The position numbers were made by a program, and so were the translations under genes. Below, piece by piece: positions 50,523 through 61,020 of a DNA stretch of 64,000 nt (position 1 is the first letter of the stretch; the number at the start of each line of letters is the position of its first letter). Source of the DNA: Talaromyces rugulosus. Lineage: Eukaryota; Ascomycota; Eurotiomycetes; Eurotiales; Trichocomaceae. The notes below the pieces were generated by a model that saw only the letters and a program-made list of their open reading frames with translations, made no database searches and was not told the origin of the DNA. Location of the stretch: NCBI RefSeq assembly GCF_013368755.1, contig NC_049562.1:434001-498000 (forward strand), in the 5' to 3' direction.

Positions 50523-50638
50523 TGTCCCCAGCGAGGTTCGAACTCGCGATCTCCGGATCGCATGCAGTTGTTATGGTCAACTGCTCATATTCTTCGAGAT
50601 ATGAGACCGGCGCTCTAAACCAGCTAAGCCATGGAGAC
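50523..50638 (-). tRNA. tRNA-Met (CAT) with a 41-nt intron
   Basis: Minus strand from 50638: acceptor GTCTCCA pairs with TGGGGAC, D arm GGCTTAGCTGG, anticodon stem CCGG/CCGG with loop CTCATA and anticodon CAT, T arm GCGAGTTCGAACCTCGC (box B GTTCGAACC). An intron at 50599..50559 follows the base after the anticodon, the canonical position. The discriminator base is A at 50523. Lies 112 bp from the divergent flavo-oxidase gene. Confidence 0.85.
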
Positions 50639-50749
50639 GCATGGGCTTTTGGCGCTGTTGGGGCGCGTATCGGCAATTTTTATGGGCCCGCTTGATATCA
50701 ATCACCAATTAATAATAATAATGCGCATGAAGAAGATAGATGAAGCGCC

Positions 50750-52598
50750 ATGTATGGGTTTTTAATTTTCCTTTTTAGCTATCTCACCTCCTTCAACTGG
50801 CAATACATAACTGCAACACCGTATCAGAATTGCAAGCTACTGCCATCATCTCCGCAGTGGCCCTCGATCGCGCAATGGCAGGCGCTCAATGAATCCACAT
50901 CGGGAAGACTGCTCGCCCCGAGTCCATTGTGCACGGCATGCCATCTCCCTTTCAATAACGTGTCTTGTGCTGCGGTGGGAGCTCAATGGGCGAACTCTTC
51001 ATGGCACGCAGAGAATCCCTGGTCGGCGGATTATAACGACAACTCCTGCCTGCCCGATTCGACTGCGTCGTGCTCTGCTTTGGGCTATCCGGCGTATGTC
51101 GTCGAGGCACACGGTGCGAGCGATGTTCAAGCTGCGCTCAACTTTGCTAGGCGTACCGGGGTGCGCTTGATAGTTAAAGGGACTGGGCATGACTTTTCCT
51201 CTCGCTCGTCAGGTCCGGGCTCTCTATCCATCTGGACGCACCACATACGCGGGGTGAATGTCACGCGAAAAGATCCCCGTGCCATGGCATACGGAGGGGT
51301 TGCTTCAGTCGAAATCGCTGCAGGAATGCAATGGAAAGATGTATATGCAACAGCAATCAGCCATAACTTGACCGTTGTCGGGGGCGGAGACCCGAACGTG
51401 GGCATTGGCGGATGGATCCTCGGAGGTGGACACAGCCCTGTATCTAGTCGGTATGGGATGGGCGCGGATCAAGTTTTAGAAATGGAAGTGGTGACTGCCG
51501 ATGGCGAGTACAGGGTTGTCAACGAGACGTCTCATTCCGACCTATTCTGGGCCCTGCGCGGTGGCGGTGGCTCAACGTATGCTGTCCTCCTGTCAGTAAC
51601 GGTCATAGCCTACGAACGGCTTCCAACAATAGGGTACCGTTTCTCATACGACACGGTAGCCGATTCAGATACGTTCTGGAGTTTGGCCGCTTATTTTCAT
51701 CAGCAATTGTCTAGGTTGTCGGATGCCGGCGCCATGGGGTATTACTATGTTGTGCCCGCTGCGCCGAGTAGTAATAATTCCAGTGATAATATTGGGACAA
51801 TCTCCGGATTTTGGCTTTTTCCTGAAAAAACGTTGAAAGAAGTCGGAGACATCATGTCACCTATGGAGAACTACATGCTTTCGTCTCCCCCATGGGCAGA
51901 AGACACTATAACCGGCGACAAAAAGGTGGTAGAGTGGACTGACTTCCTCACAGAGTTTTCCCAAAACGAGCCCCAGACCGTGGGGTTTGATGTACGACTA
52001 GGCTCTTGGCTCTTGGATGAGACAGCACTCTCAAGGCCTCTAGAGACACTGAAAACACAGCTACGTAAATCCACACCGCCTCCATGGGAACTTCTTGGGC
52101 ATTTGGTAGCCGGCAAGGGGGTTCAAAATGCCACAGTCCCGGGTGGCAGCAATGCCGTTTCGCCTCACTGGCGAAATGCATATTCGCATGTTGGTAAGTT
52201 TTTTTTTCATTCTTAGTCATACCAACACAACAGCCATTCTCACAACGATTGCACAAGTCATCCCCCGTAAATTGTCATTCCTTGACACCGCTGCCAAAAC
52301 GGCCATGACAACCTCGCTGCGCACCGAAGCTAACCCGGCTTTAATGGATCTGGCCCCGGAATCCGGTGCGTATGCCAACGAGGCCGATCCAACGATTTCA
52401 GGAAATTGGCAGCGTATATTTTTCGGCAATAATTATCCGCGTCTACTTGCACTGAAGGAGAAATGGGATCCAGAAGGCGTCTTTTGGTGCAAGTCATGCG
52501 TTGGGCAAGAGCTATGGGAGGTAGTTGACGGGCCAGATGAAGAGGATAGATCGGAATGGGGGGTAGGACAAATTGGGGGGAGGATATGTAGAAAGTAA
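50750..52598 (+). CDS. Secreted FAD-linked oxidase of the berberine-bridge (BBE) family, 602 aa
   Basis: Exons 50750..52193 and 52234..52598; the 40-nt intron (GTAAGT...ACAACAG) rejoins SHV-AILTTIAQVI. A hydrophobic leader (YGFLIFLFSYLTSF) suggests secretion. The FAD_binding_4 domain includes VKGTGHDFSSRSSG, where His is the usual covalent FAD site, and GIGGWILGGGHSPVSSRYG. The second covalent residue of bicovalent BBEs, a Cys before the VGVGG loop, reads GGGDPNVGIGG here, so probably only one FAD bond forms. The C-terminal BBE motif is NWQRIFFGNNYPRLLALKEK. Many N-glycosylation sequons are present. Substrate is unknown; such oxidases act on alcohols, sugars or cluster metabolites. No biosynthetic gene adjoins it. 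Frame is intact. Confidence 0.85.
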
Positions 52599-52972
52599 TT
52601 AATTGTCTTTATATTAGCCAGCTTTGCCTGCTCATGACAAATAAAACAACAGATTTCAGAGTATATGAAAAGTTAGAACTGTAAATAGAAAATAAAATTA
52701 TTACCAGGTCGGGAAATATGGAAGAGGCGAACCGGCCAGATTAGGGTTCAGGGTTAGGGCACAGCATACATGTATTACGTATTGACGTCAACTAGTCAAC
52801 TAGTATTGATCAAAACAGGTATGGCCTACTTGATAATGTGATACTCTAAATATCGATGGAAACTTTTTTTGTAAGTTATTAGAACTGTATTATCTTAGTC
52901 TCAAGTAGTAACTTGCATTTTTGAGACTCTTCACATTCGGCTTTCAGGTAACACAAGGCCAAAAAGAGAGAA
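52599..52972. other. Convergent intergenic gap with telomere-like hexamers
   Basis: About 370 bp. Contains TTAGGG twice within 52741..52759 and an ACTAGT-type inverted pair near 52790-52803. No gene seen. Confidence 0.5.
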
Positions 52973-54417
52973 TTAGCAGCTAGCGCCGCTGGGAACGTTC
53001 GAGCAGTCCTCGCTGGCGCTCCCACCAGTGACGCTGACATCAGTCCAGGTCCAGTCGGAACAGCTTCCATCACCGCACAGGATATATATGTTTGTGGCGT
53101 CGCTCGCGACATCACCCGTGATACCATCCAAGGTCAGATCGGTGATTGGGACACCTGTTGTAGGGTCTCCTGTCGGACTTCCGTTTTCGTAGTCTTGTTC
53201 GATTACAACTCCATACTTGGTGATGTTGGACAAGGTGATGTCTTTATACGTAACTCCCGAGACGGAGCCAGTGGCATCGTAGACAGTTTTAATACGGACG
53301 CCTGTAGTGGAAGCCAAGTCAGCAGATATTTTTCATAAAAAAGAAAACTGAACATAATGTTCCACTAGACGAACCATTCTGCGAGTTGGAAATCTTGGAG
53401 CTAGAGATCGTCACGTCGGAGACTGTGTTGTCATCTCTTCCACCGACAGACCCAATGGATAGCCCATGGCCACCGGAGCAGGTTCCCCCGGTGAATGTAA
53501 TGTTCTAAGAGGAAATTAGACTATTTCAATTCACAATTCCGCGTCTTACTTACCTTTCCAGAATTAATGGCTAGGCAATCATCTTGGTTATAAACCGTAG
53601 CCCCCGAAATTATAATCCCGGTACTATCGCCGACATCAAAAGCATCCGTGTTATGCCCTCCCTGGCTATCGCCGTCAGAGTCATCAATAGTGATGCTATC
53701 CAAAGTCAGGTCAGTGGATCCATCGACGCTGAATACCTGAACCGGAGAGTTCTTGAGGTTCAATCCTGTGATGGTCGAGGATGTAAGATCGTGAGCATAG
53801 AAGAACTTGGGCTTGGTCGTGCCACCATTTGAGCCCTCGCCATCCCACCAGCGAGAACCGTCGCCGTCAATAACATGTCCATCAGCTCCACTAACTGTGA
53901 TGCCAGTCCCAGAAACCGAGACCAGTGGACCATCCCACTCTTCGTAGCCGAATGAGGTTGTTCCTTCAAAAATCACCGCAGTGCCGTCCTCGAGATCAGT
54001 CAGATCCAAGGTCGTCCCAGATGGCACAGCCACGTCGGACAGGACGATAGTAGAACAAGACTTCTTGGACTCGCTTGCTGAAGCTGCACCACTTGGGCCA
54101 GAAAAGGTGCACGAAGAGTCGGAGGCGTCAGCTGAAGGTGTGATAGCTGAGTTCGCAGCAGCAAAAGTAGCCGTATTAGGTTCACCAGAGGAAACAGAAA
54201 TAACTGGTGAGGACCTCGGGAGTGGAACTGTCGGAGTGGCAGATGGCACACCGGGCCTTGAGCTATGAGGCGGCCAAGAACCATGGCCATGCCCTCCGTG
54301 GTGGCCTGGATGGCCGGGATGCGCTGAACCAGAAGGTCTAGGAGCAGGAGCAGGCACAGCCTGCACAACTGCAGAAACACTTAAAAGGAAAGTAAAAAGA
54401 TGGGTGATTTTTGACAT
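52973..54417 (-). pseudogene. GH28 endopolygalacturonase with a frameshift in the active-site motif
   Basis: Exons 54417..53554, 53505..53375 and 53301..52973. Signal peptide ([20 protein letters not shown]), then a His/Pro/Gly-rich linker of about 60 residues, unusual for the family. Catalytic motifs: [26 protein letters not shown] and, in exon 3, RIKT. Exon 2 has one extra A at 53460/53461: the frame reads SGGHGL, then jumps by one base before [20 protein letters not shown]. Read as is, it stops shortly after (WKR, TGA). The extra base also makes the spliced length 1324 nt, not a multiple of three. The enzyme class cleaves pectin outside the cell; this copy should be dead unless the base is an assembly error. 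Confidence 0.8.
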
Positions 54418-56419
54418 TTTGCAGTAAATGGGATGACCTGCAACCTTTTGCGAGTGAGAATAAAACGAGTGATGGTATTTTTGAAATGAATGTGGACAAT
54501 ACCCAGGCCCATCTGTTAGGAGTTATGGACGAGAAGTGCCAATGTATACATATATATATATATTTACATATATTCAACATTTGAACGAGGGGGTTGAATA
54601 TTTCCGCCTGTCGGGATGTCCGTTCAGTCTCGAACAGTAAGATGTGGAGAACGTCGTGGCTGTTTCAAATCAAGCACCTTCTCTGCCAGCAGAAAATATA
54701 CCAGCGTTGAAAACAAGCCATATTGACTGGCGGAAAATTCGAGCTTCAAACAGTTCGGTCTATCTCAGCGCGCCAAGCCGGCGCCCTAGCATTAGTTGCT
54801 CCGAATAAATTAAACTTGATAATAAGTCAAAAATTTTCAGCCACTCAGAAACGAGGCGACGTGTTTTTTAATTTGACAGAAACGAATGGGCGTGATCGCT
54901 AGTGAAAGGCCCTGAATGGCGCCGATTTGTGTCTTGGTCTAATAGATCAGGGGTGACGTCTAGTTCGTGATCAGCGAGTCCCGCACCGTAGTAGGTTGTT
55001 TCGGCTTCATTATTATTATGATTATTATTGCTGCTATACGTGTAATATCATCTTTCCGCGGTCTCTGTCAAATTTCTCCCGGTAGTTGTCTTTGAGAAAG
55101 GGCCGGAAACAAGTCCACCTGGCGTGTGAGACCCAAGAAGGAGATGAATTCGTTCGAAACAGGGTCTTCTTGAACCCGTTTTCAGCCAGCAACTGCCGAA
55201 GCACAGGTTAGCAGATTAAGCATCGGATAGTCGGACTGATCATGACGATGAGAATTGTTGCAAATCGTACCGGGCTGCCGAGATGAATCAGGGAGAAGAG
55301 TGGGCTTGTTTAGCCGCGTCCATTTATTGGACTGATCAATAAGCACGTCGCGAGTGAAGCATAATAGCATGTGGTGGTATAGAGACAAGGCGGGGGAAGA
55401 CGCGGCGAGGTTGATTGAGGCTGTTGCGGCGGCAGGAGCACCTTGAGGCGTGACTTCCTTCCTTCTTTCTCCCCGCCAGAACATCATCTCGACACACACC
55501 ACAAGAATCTTTCAATCCGACTGTGATAGCGGTTTTCCATTGCACTAGTACAATGCAAAAAGATCAGATCATCTGATAACCCTCGACGGGTCTCATTGGC
55601 CGACAGGAAAAACAAGCATCAGGCTCCGCGGCGAGCAGACTGCGACATCGGGCGCTATGTTACCCAGCTACGAAGTTGACCTTGCCCTTTCGGCATCTCG
55701 ATGACCTCAATTATTCGAGCTGCCTTTCCATGTCCGCTATGGCTGATGTATAATTTATGATTCTAGGTCGAGGTGCAAAGAGAAACCACAGGGAGGCCTT
55801 TTCCGGTTCCTGAGTCATACACCTATCCATGACAGGCGCCTAACCATGGAATGAGGAGGAACACGGCCGTCAGTTCCGAGCTTGCATCGCGTGGTCTTCT
55901 TGTTCGAATCGTTCGAGAGATCGGCCACACCAACGCCGACCCAGTCTTATCGGCTACCTCCGCTGGCCGCTCCCCCGCCTTGCGATTGGCAAATCATCGC
56001 TTGAATTGCTAGATTTACTCCTCATCCTACCGTGCTCTAGGTCAGTGATGGCCTGACAGGCCCGCATAAAAATCACATAAGGGCAAGCGGGGTACCAATG
56101 ATAGCACCGCGAAAACACACCAAGATTTGGATGCGACGACAATCTCATCGCTTATCTCGCTAATCCTAATCGTCTGGTGGATACGTGAAGGAAAAACAAA
56201 ACGTAAAAGCTCCGCGGACATGATTCCGTATCCAGGGTCGTATCGATGAATCATTGATTGACCTTATTGTAAATGAGGTAAAGTTTAGGTGGGGGGAACG
56301 AAATCTTTAAGCTTTTAAATACCATCCATCCCCCTTCCATCTGCCAGCCATGTGAATAAGTGGAGCGCAGCACCTTTTCTTTCTTCCTATCACCAAGGAG
56401 TAATTTGTGAAAATAAAAG
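54418..56419. other. Long intergenic region, no supported gene
   Basis: About 2 kb between divergent secreted-enzyme genes. Holds an AT microsatellite at about 54548-54562 and an ATT-type trinucleotide run at about 55009-55030. ORFs of 60-106 codons on the minus strand (e.g. 55182..55502) have no recognisable motifs. Confidence 0.45.
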
Positions 56420-57889
56420 ATGGCGACCCGAAACAACATCGTCCTGGCACTGGCCTCCCTCGGTGCTATCCAGCCCTCCTCGGCAGAGACCATCCTGGGG
56501 GCATACATTTTCCACCGCCACGGTGATCGTACCGCAAAGAGCACTCCTCCAGCATCTCTGACGGACTTGGGATATTCCGAGGTACATGCTCATGGATCGT
56601 ACTACAACTCCCGCTATGTCGCCAATTCCTCAGAAGCCCACATCTTGGGTCTGGGTAGCGAGGTTGTCAAGCTCTCTCAGCTGGCGGTTTCTTCTCCATC
56701 AGACAATGTCCTCCAGAACTCTGCCGCTGGCTGGCTACAAGGTCTCTACCCACCAGTGGGTGGTGCCGCAAACCAAACCCTTCGTAACGGTACTGTTGTC
56801 GAGCCCCCATTGAATGGATATCAATTGATCCCAGTCTCCATAACGAGCACTGGCAGTGGAAGCGAGAGTTCGCAATGGCTACAGGGATCGACAGACTGCC
56901 AGAATGCCGAGGTCAGCAGCAACAACTTCTTCAACTCTGACATCTTCAAATCCTACCAGTCCTCGAGTTTGGACTTGTATCAGAGTCTCTCACCGGCAGT
57001 CAATGCAACCTTTACCGAGGACGAGCTGAACTTCAAGAATGCATACACAATTTGGGATCTGCTTAACGTCGCTTTGATCCACAACTCGACGGACTCCAAC
57101 GCAGCCTTGGCCAATGTTAACACCAGCACGATACACGAGCTATTCCTGCTCGCCAACGTTCACGAGTGGAACCTTGCCTACAACTCTTCCGACACTGTTC
57201 GCGCTATTTCTGGTGCTGTGCTTGCTGGTCAGGCTCTTGAGGCGCTCAACGAAACCATCACCAGTAACGGTAAATCCAAACTGAACGTCCAGTTTGGGGC
57301 CTATGCCACTTTCTTGTCCTACTTTGGTCTTGCCGGCGTTGCGTCTGGCAACCCAGACTTCACTGGTATTCCGGACTATGCGTCTAGTGTAGCTTGGGAA
57401 TTGGTCACCAATGCGACTGTTTCTTCCGATGGCGCTTTCCCTCCAACCTCGGATATCAGTGTGCGTTTCTTGTTCAACAACGGCACCTCTTCCTCTTCAT
57501 ACGACCTCACTGCCTATCCTTTGTTTGGTGGCTCGAGCCTCGAGGTCCCCTGGGATGATTTCGTCACCCAGACCCAGAAATTCGCCGTCACGGGCCAGGA
57601 GCAATGGTGCAGCGTTTGTGGCAACACTGATAGTTCGTGTGCCAGCAACTCTACCTCGTCTGGATCCTCGACCACGACAGGAACCACCAACTCAAAGGGA
57701 TCCGGTATCTCCAATGTCGTTGCCGGTGTTATCGGTGCCATGGTTACACTGGGTGTTGTTTTGGGTCTGGAAGCTCTCGTCTTGCTCGCCAGCGGCTTGA
57801 GACTGGTCAGGAAAAAGACTCTTGCTGCTGCTGCTGCCGCTGGAGCCACTTCTTCGACGAGCGCTGAAAATGTCGGTGCTGAAAAGTAA
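56420..57889 (+). CDS. Histidine acid phosphatase-like membrane-anchored protein, 489 aa
   Basis: Intronless. Signal peptide (NNIVLALASLGAIQPSSA), then YIFHRHGDRTAK, the branch-2 histidine phosphatase motif (nucleophile His in RHG). About 15 N-glycosylation sequons. A Ser/Thr-rich stalk leads to a single TM helix (VVAGVIGAMVTLGVVLGLEA) and a short basic, Ala-rich tail, i.e. a type I surface protein. The second catalytic element of the family (HD or HAE) would fall near LNVQFGAYATFLSYFG, where neither His nor Asp is present, so the proton donor seems absent. It may be a weak phosphatase or a surface glycoprotein. Frame intact. Confidence 0.75.
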   Translation: MATRNNIVLALASLGAIQPSSAETILGAYIFHRHGDRTAKSTPPASLTDLGYSEVHAHGSYYNSRYVANSSEAHILGLGSEVVKLSQLAVSSPSDNVLQNSAAGWLQGLYPPVGGAANQTLRNGTVVEPPLNGYQLIPVSITSTGSGSESSQWLQGSTDCQNAEVSSNNFFNSDIFKSYQSSSLDLYQSLSPAVNATFTEDELNFKNAYTIWDLLNVALIHNSTDSNAALANVNTSTIHELFLLANVHEWNLAYNSSDTVRAISGAVLAGQALEALNETITSNGKSKLNVQFGAYATFLSYFGLAGVASGNPDFTGIPDYASSVAWELVTNATVSSDGAFPPTSDISVRFLFNNGTSSSSYDLTAYPLFGGSSLEVPWDDFVTQTQKFAVTGQEQWCSVCGNTDSSCASNSTSSGSSTTTGTTNSKGSGISNVVAGVIGAMVTLGVVLGLEALVLLASGLRLVRKKTLAAAAAAGATSSTSAENVGAEK

Positions 57890-58210
57890 ACTGCGACGAT
57901 CATCAGTTTGTGGAAGTGGAAATTTTCTTTTTTTTTTCCCATTATGAGTTTTTTTTTTCACGAGACCACGAGATTTGAAACTGAAATTGTATGGAGAAAT
58001 GGCCGCAATATTCCTGGGACATGTCGTTTCGGGAAAACTGCTGGCTTTTTCAATATTCTTCAAAGAATTAATTTTTAAGATCTAATTAGTATAAATCACT
58101 TGAAAACATTTCAGACCTAGTTTCTATGCAAACATGTTATGCGCTCGTAAAAGTAGACAAATTTCCCAACTCCGATATCTTTTTCTGCTTATCGATAAAT
58201 GAATTCATAT
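57890..58210. other. Convergent intergenic gap
   Basis: About 320 bp of T-rich 3' flanks; no gene. Confidence 0.5.
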
Positions 58211-59596
58211 TCACGATTGCATTGTAACTCCTTTATCTCCCATCAATTCACATCCGTTTCGGACAACACCCACGAGACCACCGGTTTGAATCACCTCGCT
58301 ACCGCCACCGGAGAGCCGCCATTCGATTTCCGCTAGTCCCTCTAACCAGCTGATACGTGTTTGTGCCGGGACCTCAAGTGTTTGTAGCTGTTCACTAAGC
58401 GCACTGAGTATGTCGGCGAGAGCAAGACCCTTGTTCGTCTTGAGTGTGTTGACTGTGTTGAGACACGACGTGACGTCGCTGGTAGACAAAAGAGTTGTCA
58501 TGATTTCGCGGATGTCGGACGGGTGAGGGGCGGCAATGCAGTTGTAGATGGTTTCTTCGGTGATGAGTTCATGTTCTGGGGGAGGTTGGTCTTTGGGAGC
58601 GTTGCGCATAGGAAGGGGTAGACCTTAATAAATTGTGTCAGTAAAGAGTTTCTGTGTGAGTGGGGGGACTCAAAAGGTTGTAATCGTACTGCTGGCATGA
58701 CAAGCTTGAAGCACATTCAATGCTCGTCGCATATCACCCTTACTAAGCCTGACAAGACTCTCTGTTGCGTCAGGCTGTATCCGGACATTTTCTGTCTCAA
58801 TAACTTTGTCGACAAGGGCTCGAATGTCGGCCTCCTTCAACGGGCTGAATCGGAATCGTGTGCACCGCGACAACAAAGCAGGGGAAAGCTTGTGCGTATA
58901 GTTTGCAATAATGCAGAAGCGCGTATTGGCTGTGTATTTTTCCATAATACGTCGCAGGGCCATTTGTGCAGTCGCTGTCATTGCATCGGCTTCGTCCAGA
59001 ATGATCAGTTTGAATGCGCCGAGTGAATTGCTGCCTTTTGCCGCAGGAGGGGCGACCGAGAAAATCTGTTTCGTGCTGGCAAATGTCTTGATCTGCTCGC
59101 GGACGACGTCAATTCCTCTGTCGTCGGAGGCGTTTAGTTCCAAGACCATTTGACGCATGTTTTTGCTGCCGTAGATTCGCCGGGCCAGGGCTAGGATTGT
59201 TGTTGTTTTTCCCGTTCCGGGAGGACCATAGAGAAGCAGGTGAGGCAATCGCTGAGGAAATGAGGCTTGTCAGTATGGTGTTAGGTCTGTTATCGAACGG
59301 ATGCCATCAACATACATGCGAGTCAATGAATCTGTTGATTGTAGATAGAATGTCCTGGTGGCCTTGCACGTCGTCTAGAGAGCTGGGTCGGTACTTTTCA
59401 ACCCTGGTAAAAATTAGTAAAAATTTCAGTCTTTTGATGCTCGCAGAGCTACACACCATGGCAAGTTGTCCTCGGCACCAACAGGCAGGTCAGAAACGAT
59501 TTTCTTCCCTTTGAAATTCGTGTTGTTGGAGCTAAATTGCATTGCGGCGCCTTTGGCCGTGGAGTCAACGTCCATCTCATCCTCGTAATCGGACAT
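58211..59596 (-). CDS. rfc3: Replication factor C small subunit (Rfc3 of yeast, RFC5-type), 400 aa
   Basis: Four exons: 59596..59457, 59403..59316, 59251..58690 and 58623..58211 (1203 nt). The N-terminus is MSDYEDEMDVD, then PWVEKYRPSSLDDVQGHQDI, Walker A LLLYGPPGTGKTTT, Walker B KLIILDEADAM, sensor/SRC motif ANYTHKLSPALLSRCTRFRF, and the C-terminal collar domain. SRC with NYTHKL is diagnostic of the Rfc3 (yeast) clamp-loader subunit, which loads PCNA in the nucleus. Shares a 333-bp divergent promoter with the ARPC3 gene. No break. Confidence 0.9.
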
Positions 59597-59929
59597 GGTG
59601 AATTAAAAGAAGCTTTTGCTTCGCACAATTCGAAAATTCGGGAAAAAAGTGTTAGAAGAATAGCAATGAACTGTCTGTCTCGTTATCTTCAGGCACCTCG
59701 TGGGGAAGTGTCCGACGCGTCGCGCGTAAAGAGGTTCTCGGGTCCGGAAAATCATGGGCGCAACTGCCATCCGCCGCCGCCAAGCCAGGCATCTCACGCC
59801 AGCCTCCGCACCCGCCCACATCAATCAATCGTCGTCATAATATCTGCCATAGACACCGGCGCGCATACCTGCATCTGAAATAACCCAAGAATCTAGGTTG
59901 TGGCCTAGCTGTTCCTTTGCTCTCTCAGG
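59597..59929. promoter_or_regulatory. Bidirectional promoter, rfc3 / arpc3
   Basis: 333 bp between two divergent core genes. Contains ACGCGTCGCGCG near 59713-59724; MCB-like ACGCGT (59713..59718) is typical of replication-gene promoters in fungi and fits rfc3. Confidence 0.45.
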
Positions 59930-60822
59930 ATGCCTGTGAGTTTCCGACTGAGTCTTTGAATTGGGAGCTGTCAATATTGACCACCTGCGCCTAGGCCTAC
60001 CACTCTATCTTCCTCGACGAGGCGGACCTCCCTCTGATCGGTACGCAACTGCGCATTGGAGAACCGCAGATGCTTCATGCAGCAAATATATCAATGAACA
60101 CCGCGACTAATAGTAATCTCTCCAGGAAACTTCCCCCTCCTCCCTCTTCGCACCCGCACTCGTGGCCCCGCATACGTCCTCCCCGCGCTTCCTCCTTCAG
60201 AGTCAGATATCGATATCGATCCCAATAGCGAGTCATACGACTGCATAGACGAGGTCTTGTCGCTATTCCGCGCAAATGTGCTTTTCCGCAACTTCGAGAT
60301 CAAGGGCCCTGCCGACCGCATGTTGATCTACGGCATTTTGTTTCTGAGCGAGTGCTTGGGCAAGGTCAAGGCAGGGACATCAGCTCGGGATGCCGAGAAG
60401 GTTAGAGCGGCGATTTTTGGCTATGAAATATAACCGCGAAGGCTAACTTGGTAATCTTACTAATTCCAAGGCTCTCATCAACACGGCGCTCGAACAATTC
60501 TCTATCCCCGGTGATGCCTCGTTCCCTCTGAACCACGCATTTGAACGTCCTCGTGATAGGCAAGACGCGGAACAGCTCCGACAGTATGAGATTCATCGTA
60601 TCTTGCTGTGAATATTCTGAATGAACTGACTTAATTATTCTAGATACCTCTCCCAAGTTAGACAAGAACTCGCCATTCGACTGCACGCTAGATTATATCC
60701 TGGCGGTGAAGGTCCCTCCAAGGTAAGCGGTTTAATATTCAATATGACTAAGTGTTTCTGACGTATGTGCACAGTTCTGGCTTAGCTTTGCGAAGAGAAA
60801 GTTCATGGGAAAAAGTCTATAG
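59930..60822 (+). CDS. arpc3: Arp2/3 complex subunit ARPC3 (p21-Arc), 188 aa
   Basis: Six exons: 59930..59935, 59995..60040, 60126..60400, 60471..60583, 60644..60722 and 60775..60822 (567 nt). The first exon is only ATGCCT; splicing it to GCCTACCAC gives MPAYHSIFLDEADLPLIGN, the highly conserved ARPC3 start. Further signatures are FPLLPLRTRTRGPAYVL, LSLFRANVLFRNFEIKG and ADRMLIYGILFLSECLGK, ending FWLSFAKRKFMGKSL. Part of the actin-nucleating Arp2/3 complex at cortical patches. The split into tiny exons explains why no long ORF is visible here. Length matches the family (about 175-190 aa). No lesions. Confidence 0.92.
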
Positions 60823-61020
60823 ATCATAATGTCGCTTATGTCTCGTCCCCAACGATTAGTAGCGTGAATGTGAATATTATTTGAATGAATTTCCATGGAG
60901 ATACGGTTCCCTTAACCCTTCGCTTGACAAAACTAGCAAAATGCTTGATGCAGTCTATACAGTTCAATTCGTTTTTATTTTTATTATTTGACAGGCTCAG
61001 CCTTGCGCATTTATCAGAAT

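Noticed and set aside
55182..55545. Minus-strand ORFs of 69-106 codons in the polygalacturonase-phosphatase gap
   Set aside because: No motif; amino-acid composition looks random.
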